Position numbers and translations under genes: made by a program. Positions 49,712 through 57,050 of a stretch of DNA of 64,000 nt are shown here, in pieces. Source of the stretch: Dactylosporangium fulvum (GTDB lineage Bacteria > Actinomycetota > Actinomycetes > Mycobacteriales > Micromonosporaceae); assembly GCF_025137375.1 (NCBI RefSeq), contig NZ_CP073720.1, positions 10,316,501 through 10,380,500 on the forward strand, in the 5' to 3' direction. Numbering within the stretch: the first letter of the stretch is position 1; every line of letters begins with the position of its first letter. The notes beneath the pieces are model-generated. The model was not told the DNA's origin, made no database searches, and was given only the letters and a program-made list of their open reading frames with translations.

Positions 49712-50803
49712 ATGCAGCTCATTTCTTTCGCCCGTGGCGCACCCAGTCTCGACATCATCGACGTCGACGGGCTCAAGGCCGCCGCCGTGCGGGCCTTCGA
49801 GGCCGACCCGGCTGGCATCACCGCCTATGGCACGTCCGTCGGCTACCTTCCGCTGCGCTCGTGGATCGCCGCCAAGCACGGCGTGGAGGCCGACCAGGTC
49901 ATCGTGACCAACGGCTCGCTGCAGGCCGACGCGCTGCTGTTCGAGCACCTGGTCAAGCCGGGCGACGCGGTGATCGTGGAGAAGCCGACCTACGACCGCA
50001 CCCTGCTCAACCTGCGCAACCTGGGCGCCGAGGTGCACCAGGTGTCCGTCGAGGAGGACGGCCTCGACGTCGAGGAGCTGCGCAAGCTGCTCGAGAGCGG
50101 CCTCCGCCCGACGCTGGCGCACATCATCCCGAACTTCCAGAACCCGGCCGGCGTCACCCTGTCGGCTGACAAGCGGCGGGCCTTGGTCGCGCTGGCCGAG
50201 CAGTACGGCTTCACGATCTTCGAGGACGACCCGTATGCGGACATCCGCTGGCGGGGCGAGAAGCTGCCGACGATGCTGTCGCAGGACACGACCGGCGTCG
50301 TCGTCCACGCCAGCTCTTTCACCAAGACGATCGCACCCGGCCTTCGGGTCGGCTACCTGGTCGGTCCGCAGGCGACGATCGCCGCGATCGCCAAGCGGGC
50401 GACGAACCTCTACATCTCGCCGAGCATGGTCGCCGAGGCGGTCACCCACCAGTTCTGCGTGAGCGGCGACATCGAGCGGTCGATCGCCAAGGTGTCGGCG
50501 ACGCTGGGCGAGCGCGCCCGGCTGCTGGCCGACGGCCTGCGCAAGCACGTGCCCGACGCGCGGTTCGTGGAGCCGGACGGCGGCTACTTCCTCTGGGTGG
50601 AGCTGCCGGCGGACGTCGACACGACGGAGCTGGAAAAGGTCGCGGCGCGGGACTTCGGCGTGGCCGTGGTCAAGGGCAGCGACTTCCTCCTCGAAGGCGG
50701 TCAAAACGCGGTCCGGCTCGCGTTCTCGGCCGTGCTGACGGATCAGGTCGACGAAGGGGTGGCCCGCCTGGCCGCGGCGATCGAGGCTGTTCGCAAAAGC
50801 TGA
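49712..50803 (+). CDS. PLP-dependent aminotransferase, class I/II (LysN/2-aminoadipate type)
   Basis: A 363-residue fold-type I aminotransferase: TNGSLQADALL, EKPTYDRTLLNLR, NFQNPAGVTLSADKRRAL, PLP-contact Asp in FEDDPYADIRW and PLP-Lys205 in SSFTKTIAPGLRVGY. The size, the lack of an N-terminal arm and the PNFQNPAG signature place it with the LysN/MocR-aminotransferase-like group (2-aminoadipate, kynurenine or aromatic aminotransferases). No DNA-binding domain is fused. The substrate is not predictable. It starts at ATG 49712. The 196-bp gap upstream shows no feature beyond a GC-rich palindromic stretch near 49517-49545. Confidence 0.88.
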   Translation: MQLISFARGAPSLDIIDVDGLKAAAVRAFEADPAGITAYGTSVGYLPLRSWIAAKHGVEADQVIVTNGSLQADALLFEHLVKPGDAVIVEKPTYDRTLLNLRNLGAEVHQVSVEEDGLDVEELRKLLESGLRPTLAHIIPNFQNPAGVTLSADKRRALVALAEQYGFTIFEDDPYADIRWRGEKLPTMLSQDTTGVVVHASSFTKTIAPGLRVGYLVGPQATIAAIAKRATNLYISPSMVAEAVTHQFCVSGDIERSIAKVSATLGERARLLADGLRKHVPDARFVEPDGGYFLWVELPADVDTTELEKVAARDFGVAVVKGSDFLLEGGQNAVRLAFSAVLTDQVDEGVARLAAAIEAVRKS

Positions 50804-50914
50804 CACCAAACCGTGATGATGGGGGTGGTTCCCCAGCCGGTACCGGATGGATCAAAATCCAGCCCGGCGCGCTTTTGCGAATCGCGCTGCAGGCATCACC
50901 CCCCGCCCCCCAAC

Positions 50915-50985
50915 GGCACCGGGTGGGCCGACCGCGCCCCCCACCCCCCACCTGCGGTCGGTCCACCCGGTGCCAACTTTTCTTT
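50915..50985 (+). terminator. Strong intrinsic terminator in the corA leader (possible attenuator)
   Basis: Arms at 50915-50935 and 50954-50974 pair over 21 bp with one G-U wobble and end in GGTGCC, followed by AACTTTTCTTT. The loop is C-rich. It is 112 bp after the aminotransferase stop but only 28 bp before corA ATG 51003. It may simply end the aminotransferase transcript, but the placement would also block corA unless the promoter is in the last 20 bp, so an attenuator is possible. The 50804-50914 stretch contains further small hairpins near 50820-50840 and 50868-50890. Confidence 0.8.
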
Positions 50986-51002
50986 CCGCCTGGGAGGTCG
51001 TG

Positions 51003-52133
51003 ATGGCCGACAATCAGCAGAACACCGCCGGCTCGCTGTCGCGTGCCTTCTCCCGACCCGTCCGGGCGATGTCGCGGATGCTGAGTTCGCCTGCGCCGGC
51101 CGTGCCGGCGGTGCAGCCCGCTGTGGGCAGCTCGATCGTCGACTGCGCGCTCTACGTCGACGGCGTCCGCCAGCCCGGCGAGTGGCACTACGCGGAGGCG
51201 CTGCACGCCGCGCGCCGGCACCGCAGCGGCTTCGTGTGGATCGGCCTGAAGGAGCCGCACGCCGACGAGATGTCGGCCATCGCCGAGACGTTCGAGCTGC
51301 ACGAGCTGGCCGTCGAGGACGCGGTGACCTCGAAGCAGCGGCCGAAGGTCGAGCGGTACGGCGAAATGATCTTCGTGACGATGCGCACCGCGCGGTACGT
51401 CGAGCACGACGAACTCACCGACACGAGCGAGGTCGTCGAGACCGGCGACGTGCTGATGTTCATCGGCGAGCACTTCATCATCACCGTGCGGCACGGTGAC
51501 GCGAGCCGGCTCGCCCCGGTCCGCTCCGGCCTGGAGCAGCGCCGGGAGGTGCTGGCCCGCGGGCCGTGGGCGGTCGCCTACGCCGTCGCGGACAGCGTCG
51601 TCGACACGCTGGTCGAGGTGGCCACCGGCATCGAGGAGGACGTCGCGGCGGTCGAGGACCAGGTGTTCACCCCGTCGCGGACCACGGGCACGAACCGGAT
51701 CCAGAGGGTGTACCAGCTGAAGCGCGAGCTGATGGAGTTCAAGCGCGCCGTGCTGCCGCTCCAGCGGCCCCTCGCCGGGCTGGCCACCGGCCAGTTCACG
51801 GAGGTGCCCGACGAGATCCGCCGGTACTTCCGCGACGTCAACGACCATCTGGCGCGGGCGGTCGAGCAGGTCCTGTACCTCGATGACGTCATCAACTCCG
51901 TGCTGCAGGCACGGCTGGCGCAGGTGAGCGTCGACCAGAACAACGACATGCGCAAGATCGCCGCGTGGGCCGCCATCGCCGCGGTCTGGACCGCGATCGC
52001 GGGCATCTACGGGATGAACTTCGAGTTCATGCCGGAGACCAAATGGGTCTTCGGCTATCCGGGCGTGATGGCGTTGATCGTGGCGATCTCTGCCGGGCTC
52101 TACCGCGCGTTCCGCCGCAGCGGCTGGCTCTGA
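51003..52133 (+). CDS. corA: CorA-family magnesium/cobalt transporter
   Basis: A 376-residue CorA transporter. Long cytoplasmic N-terminal domain (about 1-310) with FELHELAVEDAVTSKQRPKVERYG, then two C-terminal membrane helices, the first ending in the selectivity motif GMN (IYGMNFEFMPE). CorA forms a pentameric Mg2+ channel gated by intracellular Mg2+. ATG 51003 has GGGAGG just upstream; the frame extends to 50847 across the terminator and is rejected there. A symmetric hairpin follows 19 bp after the stop. Confidence 0.95.
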   Translation: MADNQQNTAGSLSRAFSRPVRAMSRMLSSPAPAVPAVQPAVGSSIVDCALYVDGVRQPGEWHYAEALHAARRHRSGFVWIGLKEPHADEMSAIAETFELHELAVEDAVTSKQRPKVERYGEMIFVTMRTARYVEHDELTDTSEVVETGDVLMFIGEHFIITVRHGDASRLAPVRSGLEQRREVLARGPWAVAYAVADSVVDTLVEVATGIEEDVAAVEDQVFTPSRTTGTNRIQRVYQLKRELMEFKRAVLPLQRPLAGLATGQFTEVPDEIRRYFRDVNDHLARAVEQVLYLDDVINSVLQARLAQVSVDQNNDMRKIAAWAAIAAVWTAIAGIYGMNFEFMPETKWVFGYPGVMALIVAISAGLYRAFRRSGWL

Positions 52134-52151
52134 GCACACCTGAAGCGCACA

Positions 52152-52190
52152 TAGGTGGGCCGTCCCCCGTGGCCGGGGACGGCCCGCCTA
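52152..52190. terminator. Bidirectional terminator between corA and a convergent gene
   Basis: Arms TAGGTGGGCCGTCCCC (52152-52167) and GGGGACGGCCCGCCTA (52175-52190) pair over 16 bp with one G-U, with a 7-nt loop. It sits between corA and a gene converging from the other side, so it can serve both. Confidence 0.85.
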
Positions 52191-52204
52191 CGTGATCGAT
52201 CATG

Positions 52205-52846
52205 CTAAGAACGACTGTTCTTCGACGCCGTCTGCGGCATCGAGGACTTGTCGTGCTCACCGCCGCCGGACGTGCCGGTGCCGGTGCTCTTGCTGCCGAT
52301 CAGGTCGGAGGCGCGGTCCTTCGCCGCCTCACCCATCGTCTTGGCCTTTTCGACGCCGGCGTCCATCGTGGACTTCGCCGAATCGAGCATCGCGCCGGTG
52401 TCGCCGGTCGTGCGGGTCGAGCCGTACTCGTCCCAGGCCTGCTGGTTGCGCCGGCGCCGCAGCATGGCGGACGCCATGCCCACTGCCGCACCGGCGACCA
52501 GGAGGCCACCGACCGTCATCGGCCAACGCCGCGTGCGGCCCTGATTCCCCGTCATCCTGGCTTTCCCCTTGCGCCCCATCTTCTCGGTCTTCTTGCCGGC
52601 CTGGCGGGAGCGGTCGCGAGCGATCACGAGCACCGCGTCCATCCCGCCCATCGCCGCGCCCTGTGCCTTGCGCAGACCCGGCTTGACCGCCTGACGGGCG
52701 GACTCGACGCGTGGCGCCAAGGCGCCCGAAGCGCCATCGGCGGCATGCGCCGCGGCCATCCGCAGGTGATCGAAGCTTTCCCCGAGCTCGTCCCGCATGA
52801 GCCGGCTGTGCGTCTTCACCTGACGACGTCGAAACACTTGCTCCAC
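52205..52846 (-). CDS. Putative single-span membrane protein with basic/amphipathic N-terminus
   Basis: A 213-residue protein. The N-terminal ~105 residues are Lys/Arg/Ala-rich and helical, one membrane span follows (about 110-128, TVGGLLVAGAAVGMASAML), then a polar Ser/Thr/Gly/Asp-rich tail with repeated Lys/Ala helices (DSAKSTMDAGVEKAKTMGEA) reminiscent of late-embryogenesis/YtxH-type proteins. It could be a membrane-anchored stress-type protein but no family is certain. GTG 52846 is preceded by GGGAGGTGG. It converges with corA. Confidence 0.6.
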   Translation of the reverse strand: MEQVFRRRQVKTHSRLMRDELGESFDHLRMAAAHAADGASGALAPRVESARQAVKPGLRKAQGAAMGGMDAVLVIARDRSRQAGKKTEKMGRKGKARMTGNQGRTRRWPMTVGGLLVAGAAVGMASAMLRRRRNQQAWDEYGSTRTTGDTGAMLDSAKSTMDAGVEKAKTMGEAAKDRASDLIGSKSTGTGTSGGGEHDKSSMPQTASKNSRS

Positions 52847-53022
52847 CTCCCGTGGCCGCGAAACCGTCCAACCCCGGTTACCCCATTCCGACCGGGGAGA
52901 ACCTCACGGACGTCACCGCTGCTGGTCATCGTGCCCCGAACGGGCGGCCCGCACACCCGGATCCGGCAGAATGCCCGTCGGATACGGTGATGACGGAATG
53001 TCACCAATGAAAGGGAGAAGCG

Positions 53023-53568
53023 GTGGCCGAGCAACTGTTCGCGACGCTGCACACCAACGCCGGTCCCATCCGGCTTGAGCTGTTCCCCAACCACGCGCCG
53101 AAGACGGTGCGCAACTTCGTGGAGCTCGCTGACGGCACCAAGGAATACACCGACCCGCGCACCGGCCAGCCGGGCTCGGGCCCGTACTACAACGGCGTCA
53201 TCTTCCACCGCGTGATCGACGGCTTCATGATCCAGGGCGGCGACCCGACCGGCACCGGCCGGGGTGGCCCCGGCTACACCTTCAACGACGAGATCCACCC
53301 GGAGCTGCACTTCAACCGGCCGTATCTGCTGGCGATGGCCAACGCGGGCATCGACCGTTTCACCGGTGGCGGCACCAACGGCTCGCAGTTCTTCATCACG
53401 GTGGGCCCGACGCCCCACCTCAACGGCAAGCACACGATCTTCGGCGAGGTCGCCGACGACGACTCCCGCAAGGTCGTCGACCAGATCGCCGGCACGCAGA
53501 CCGGCCCGGGTGACCGCCCCCGGCAGGACATCGTGATCGAGCGGGTGGAGGTCGAGCGGGTCGCATGA
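53023..53568 (+). CDS. ppiA: Cyclophilin-type peptidyl-prolyl isomerase
   Basis: A 181-residue cyclophilin without signal peptide, so cytoplasmic: FHRVIDGFMIQGGDPTGTGRGG holds the catalytic Arg/Phe core split over the loop, NGSQFFITVGPTPHLNGKHTIFGEV holds the Gln, Phe and His of the active site. It assists folding by cis-trans isomerisation of prolyl bonds. GTG 53023 follows AAAGGGAGAAG. The rhomboid gene follows 35 bp downstream, an arrangement also seen in other actinobacteria near the origin. Confidence 0.95.
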   Translation: MAEQLFATLHTNAGPIRLELFPNHAPKTVRNFVELADGTKEYTDPRTGQPGSGPYYNGVIFHRVIDGFMIQGGDPTGTGRGGPGYTFNDEIHPELHFNRPYLLAMANAGIDRFTGGGTNGSQFFITVGPTPHLNGKHTIFGEVADDDSRKVVDQIAGTQTGPGDRPRQDIVIERVEVERVA

Positions 53569-53603
53569 AGGGCTAACCCGGAAGGGCTAGCTAACCTTGG
53601 TGC

Positions 53604-54572
53604 ATGACTCAGCCGCCGGCGAACGTGGTCCCCGTCTGCTACCGGCACCCCGACAAAGAGACGTATGTCCGGTGCACCCGCTGCGACCGACCGATCTGCC
53701 CGAATTGCATGAACGAGGCGTCGGTCGGCTTCCAGTGCCCGGAGTGCGTCCGCGAGGGTGCCAGGTCGCAGCGCCCTGTGCAGACCATGTTCGGCGGCGG
53801 CAGGTCAGGCGTCCAGGGCACGGTGACGATCACGCTGATCGTGATCAACGTGCTGGTGTTCGTCGCCTCGATCATCAGCTCCGGCCGCGCCGACGCGATC
53901 GCCGGCGGCGGCCTGGGCGGGCTGCTGGGCGGTTCCACTCCGCTGCACGAGTGGGGTGCGCTGGTCACCTACCCGGCGGGCGAATACCTCGACGGGCCCA
54001 ACGCGGGCCTGAAAGTGCTCCTGCCGGGCGGGATGCACGACGGTGAGTACTACCGGATCTTCACCTCCATGTTCCTGCACTACGGCATCCTGCACCTGGC
54101 GATGAACATGTGGGCGCTGTGGGTGCTGGGCCGCCCGCTGGAGGCCCTGCTCGGCCGGATCCGGTTCCTGGCGCTCTACGTGGTGGCCGGCCTCGGCGGC
54201 AGCATCGCCGTCTACCTGTTCGCCAACCCCACCTCGCACACCGCCGGCGCCTCGGGTGCGATCTTCGGCCTGTTCGCCGCGCTGATCGTGGTCCTGCGCA
54301 AGATGCGGCGCAGCGTCGCGGGGATCATCCCCGTGCTGGTGCTCAACCTCGTCATCACGTTCAGCGTGCCGGGCATCTCGATCGCCGGGCACCTCGGCGG
54401 CATGGTCACCGGCGCGCTGGTCGCGGCCGGGCTGGCCTACGCGCCGCAGAAGCAGCGCGGGCTGATCCAAGCCACCGCCGTCGCCAGCGTGGTGGTCGTG
54501 CTGGCGGTGCTGTTCGCGATGCACACCTCGACCCTGACCCCGCCGGTCGGCTACCTACCACCCCCGCAGTAG
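53604..54572 (+). CDS. Rhomboid-family intramembrane serine protease with zinc-ribbon-like N-terminus
   Basis: A 322-residue protein. N-terminal 55 residues carry four CxxC-type pairs (CYRH, RCTRC, CPNC, CPEC), probably a B-box/zinc-ribbon fold. The membrane domain has six to seven spans with the catalytic Ser in GASGAIFG and the catalytic His in GHLGGMVTG, so the dyad is complete. Rhomboids cleave membrane substrates within the bilayer; targets are unknown. It ends at 54572, immediately before the stop of the convergent TetR gene at 54573, with no intervening base. Confidence 0.95.
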   Translation: MTQPPANVVPVCYRHPDKETYVRCTRCDRPICPNCMNEASVGFQCPECVREGARSQRPVQTMFGGGRSGVQGTVTITLIVINVLVFVASIISSGRADAIAGGGLGGLLGGSTPLHEWGALVTYPAGEYLDGPNAGLKVLLPGGMHDGEYYRIFTSMFLHYGILHLAMNMWALWVLGRPLEALLGRIRFLALYVVAGLGGSIAVYLFANPTSHTAGASGAIFGLFAALIVVLRKMRRSVAGIIPVLVLNLVITFSVPGISIAGHLGGMVTGALVAAGLAYAPQKQRGLIQATAVASVVVVLAVLFAMHTSTLTPPVGYLPPPQ

Positions 54573-55187
54573 TCAGGCGCGCCAGACCTTGCCCTGCAGG
54601 AGGGACTCGGCACCGACCCAGACGAAGTTCATCATTCGCGTCGCGGTGTGTTCCGGGTCCTCCTCCTCGTGGTCGGCGAGCCAGTCGGCCAGGGACTCGG
54701 CGGCGCCGACGTAGGCGTAGGCCATCGCCATGAAGTCGCCCGGGCGGGCGGGGACCGCGGCCGCGGCGCAGGCGCTCTCCAGCAGCCCGGCGACGACCTC
54801 GACGATCCGCGCCCGCATGCCGGCCAACTCGCCGGCGAAGTGCGGCTCGCTGCGCGCCTGGCGGTACAGGACCCGCCAGCCGTCGCGGTGGGCGCCGACG
54901 AAGGCGAAGAAGGCCCGCAGGCCGTTCCACAACTGCTCGTCGGGGCGGGCGGTGGGCCGTACACCCGCCGCCACCGCCTCCATCAGGCGGGTCGCCTCCC
55001 GTTGCAGGCAGGCGACGAAGAGCTCGTCCTTGGTCCCGAGGTAGGCGTAGACCATCGGCTTGGAGATGCCGGCGACCTCCGCGATCTCGTCCATCGAGGC
55101 CGCGTGGAAGCCGCGGCGGGCGAAGATCTTGACCGCGGCGTCGAGCATCTGCTGCTCGCGGACCACGCGCGGAAGCCGTTTCAGCAT
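54573..55187 (-). CDS. TetR-family transcriptional regulator
   Basis: A 204-residue TetR regulator. The N-terminal HTH (about 8-55) has MLDAAVKIFARRGFHAASMDEIA, AGISKPMVYAYLGTKDELF; the C-terminal ~145 residues are the helical ligand domain. ATG 55187 has AAGGTGG upstream. It is divergent from the SCP2/acyl-CoA dehydrogenase/acyl-CoA synthetase genes, and a 30-bp palindrome in the intergenic gap is its likely operator. The context suggests control of lipid or steroid-type acyl-CoA metabolism, with an acyl-CoA as possible ligand. Confidence 0.93.
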   Translation of the reverse strand: MLKRLPRVVREQQMLDAAVKIFARRGFHAASMDEIAEVAGISKPMVYAYLGTKDELFVACLQREATRLMEAVAAGVRPTARPDEQLWNGLRAFFAFVGAHRDGWRVLYRQARSEPHFAGELAGMRARIVEVVAGLLESACAAAAVPARPGDFMAMAYAYVGAAESLADWLADHEEEDPEHTATRMMNFVWVGAESLLQGKVWRA

Positions 55188-55200
55188 CTTGCCACCTTAC

Positions 55201-55230
55201 CTACTCATGCGTAATGTTACGCGCGAGTAG
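55201..55230. promoter_or_regulatory. Palindromic TetR operator in the divergent promoter gap
   Basis: CTACTCATGCGTAA (55201-55214) and TTACGCGCGAGTAG (55217-55230) form an interrupted palindrome with 12 of 14 positions paired and a 2-nt centre. It lies 13 bp upstream of the TetR start and 25 bp before the SCP2 gene start, the usual place for autoregulation plus control of the divergent genes. Confidence 0.8.
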
Positions 55231-55255
55231 CTATACATCAACGGAGGCCATCGCC

Positions 55256-55711
55256 ATGACCGACCTTGACGCCCTCGGCGATTTCAACAACGTCGACCCG
55301 AAGCAGTTCGCGCAGCTCGTGAAGAACGCGCCGGACTCGCAGCTCGCCGACATCATGAAGAGCGACCAGCGCGGCAAGGTCCTCGACACGATCTTCTCCC
55401 GCTTCCCGGAGCTGTTCCGTCCCGACCGCGCCGGCTCGACCAACGCGGTGATCCACTGGACCATCACCGAGCGGTCCGACGGCGGCGTCGACACCTACGA
55501 GCTGGTCATCGCCAACGGCGCCTGCACCCTGTCGCCGAGCCCCGACCAGGACCCGAAGCTCGCGATCACGGTCGGTCCCGTCGATTTCCTCAAGGTCGTC
55601 TCCGGCGCCGGCAACCCCATGATGATGTTCATGACCGGCAAGCTCAAGGCCAAGGGCGACCTGGGCCTCGCGGCCAACATCGCCAACCTGTTCGACATCC
55701 CGAAGGCCTGA
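55256..55711 (+). CDS. SCP2-type sterol/lipid-binding protein
   Basis: A 151-residue protein with an N-terminal helical part (FNNVDPKQFAQLVKNAPDSQLADIM) and an SCP2 fold: AVIHWTITERSDGGVDTYELVI strands, ITVGPVDFLKVVSG and the conserved MTGKLKAKGDLGLAANIANLF end helix. SCP2 domains bind acyl-CoAs, sterols or other lipids. ATG 55256 has ACGGAGG upstream. It is likely cotranscribed with the acyl-CoA dehydrogenase, though a 79-bp palindromic element lies between the two genes. Confidence 0.93.
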   Translation: MTDLDALGDFNNVDPKQFAQLVKNAPDSQLADIMKSDQRGKVLDTIFSRFPELFRPDRAGSTNAVIHWTITERSDGGVDTYELVIANGACTLSPSPDQDPKLAITVGPVDFLKVVSGAGNPMMMFMTGKLKAKGDLGLAANIANLFDIPKA

Positions 55712-55726
55712 CCGCCCGCCACCCTC

Positions 55727-55805
55727 CGCGCGATCTTGGAGTTGTGGTCCAGTGCTTATACCGATATTTCCGACATTCCCTGGACCACAACTCCAAGATC
55801 GCGCG
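55727..55805. repeat. Short relative of the nested palindrome, 79 bp
   Basis: Perfect 25-bp arms at 55727-55751 and 55781-55805 (core GATCTTGGAGTTGTGG) with a 29-nt loop. The arms contain the same core as the inner arms of the 173-bp elements at 9487-9568 and 38304-38385, without the outer arms. It sits between the SCP2 and acyl-CoA dehydrogenase genes, inside what would be one transcript, ending 26 bp before the dehydrogenase start. Confidence 0.9.
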
Positions 55806-55831
55806 GCTCGGGACGACACGAAGGAGGGCAC

Positions 55832-57046
55832 ATGCCGGAGTTCTCGCTCGACCTGAACGAGGAGCAGCGTGATCTCCGTGACTGGGTGCACGGCTTCGCC
55901 GGCGATGTCGTACGACCGGCTGCCGCGGAGTGGGACACCCGCGAGGAGACGCCCTGGCCGATCATCCAGGAGGCGGCCAAGATCGGCCTCTACGGGTTCG
56001 AGTTCCTGGCCAACTGCTGGGCCGACCCGTCCGGGCTGTCACTGTGCCTGGCCAACGAGGAGCTGTTCTGGGGTGACGCCGGGATCGGCATGGCGATCTT
56101 CGGTACCAGCCTCGCCGTGGCCGCGATCTACGCGTCCGGCACGCCCGACCAGATGCTCGAGTGGGTGCCGCAGTGCTTCGGCGACGCGGCCGACCCGAAG
56201 GTCGCCGCGTTCTGCACGACCGAGCCCGAGGCCGGCTCCGACGTCGGTTCCATGAAGACCCGGGCGCGCTACGACGAGGCCACCGACGAGTGGGTGCTCA
56301 ACGGGCAGAAGGCCTACGCGACCAACGGCGGGATAGCCGACGTCCACGTCGTCACCGCGAGCGTCGACCCGGAGCTCGGCTCCCGGGGACAGGCCGCTTT
56401 TGTCGTGCCGCCCGGCACACCCGGGCTCAACGGCTCGAAGAAGCTCAAGAAGCTGGGCCTGCGCGCCTCGCACACCGCCGACGTCTTCCTCGACGACGTG
56501 CGGGTGCCGGGCCGCTGCCTGCTCGGCGGCAAGGACGTCCTCGACGCCCGCCTCGCCAAGGCCCGCGAAGGGCGCAAGGCGCAGGGCCAGGCGGCGATGC
56601 GCACGTTCGAGCTGTCCCGCCCCGCGGTCGGCGCACAGGCGCTCGGGGTGGCCCGCGCCGCGTACGAGTACGCGCTGGACTACGCGAAGAGCCGCGTCCA
56701 GTTCGGCCGGCCGATCATCGAGAACCAGGCCATCGCGTTCGCGCTCGCGGACATGAAGATGGAGATCGACGCCGCCCGCCTGCTGGTCTGGCGGGCCGCC
56801 TGGATGGGCCGCAACAACCGCCCGTTCGAGGCCGGCGAGGGCTCGATGAGCAAGCTCAAGGCCGGTGAGGTCGCCGTGGCCGTCACCGAGAAGGCCGTGC
56901 AGATCCTGGGTGGCGCGGGCTTCCTGCGTGAGCACCCGGTCGAGCGGTGGTACCGGGACGCGAAGATCTACACGATCTTCGAGGGCACCAGCGAGATCCA
57001 GCGGCTGGTGGTGTCGCGGGCCATCTCAGGCATCTACGTTCGGTAG
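55832..57046 (+). CDS. Acyl-CoA dehydrogenase
   Basis: A 404-residue FAD-dependent acyl-CoA dehydrogenase: N-terminal LNEEQRDLRDWVHGFAGDVV, AFCTTEPEAGSDVGSM and YATNGGIADVHVVTAS loops for FAD and substrate, and the catalytic-base region IFEGTSEIQRLVVSRAI. It would oxidise an acyl-CoA to a 2,3-enoyl-CoA with electrons to ETF. ATG 55832 is preceded by AAGGAGGG. The next gene, an acyl-CoA synthetase, starts 4 bp after its stop. The substrate is not predictable. Confidence 0.93.
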   Translation: MPEFSLDLNEEQRDLRDWVHGFAGDVVRPAAAEWDTREETPWPIIQEAAKIGLYGFEFLANCWADPSGLSLCLANEELFWGDAGIGMAIFGTSLAVAAIYASGTPDQMLEWVPQCFGDAADPKVAAFCTTEPEAGSDVGSMKTRARYDEATDEWVLNGQKAYATNGGIADVHVVTASVDPELGSRGQAAFVVPPGTPGLNGSKKLKKLGLRASHTADVFLDDVRVPGRCLLGGKDVLDARLAKAREGRKAQGQAAMRTFELSRPAVGAQALGVARAAYEYALDYAKSRVQFGRPIIENQAIAFALADMKMEIDAARLLVWRAAWMGRNNRPFEAGEGSMSKLKAGEVAVAVTEKAVQILGGAGFLREHPVERWYRDAKIYTIFEGTSEIQRLVVSRAISGIYVR

Positions 57047-57050
57047 GGAC

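Noticed and set aside
50847..51002. N-terminal extension of CorA
   Set aside because: It would include the strong terminator hairpin and lacks a ribosome site; ATG 51003 has GGGAGG just upstream.
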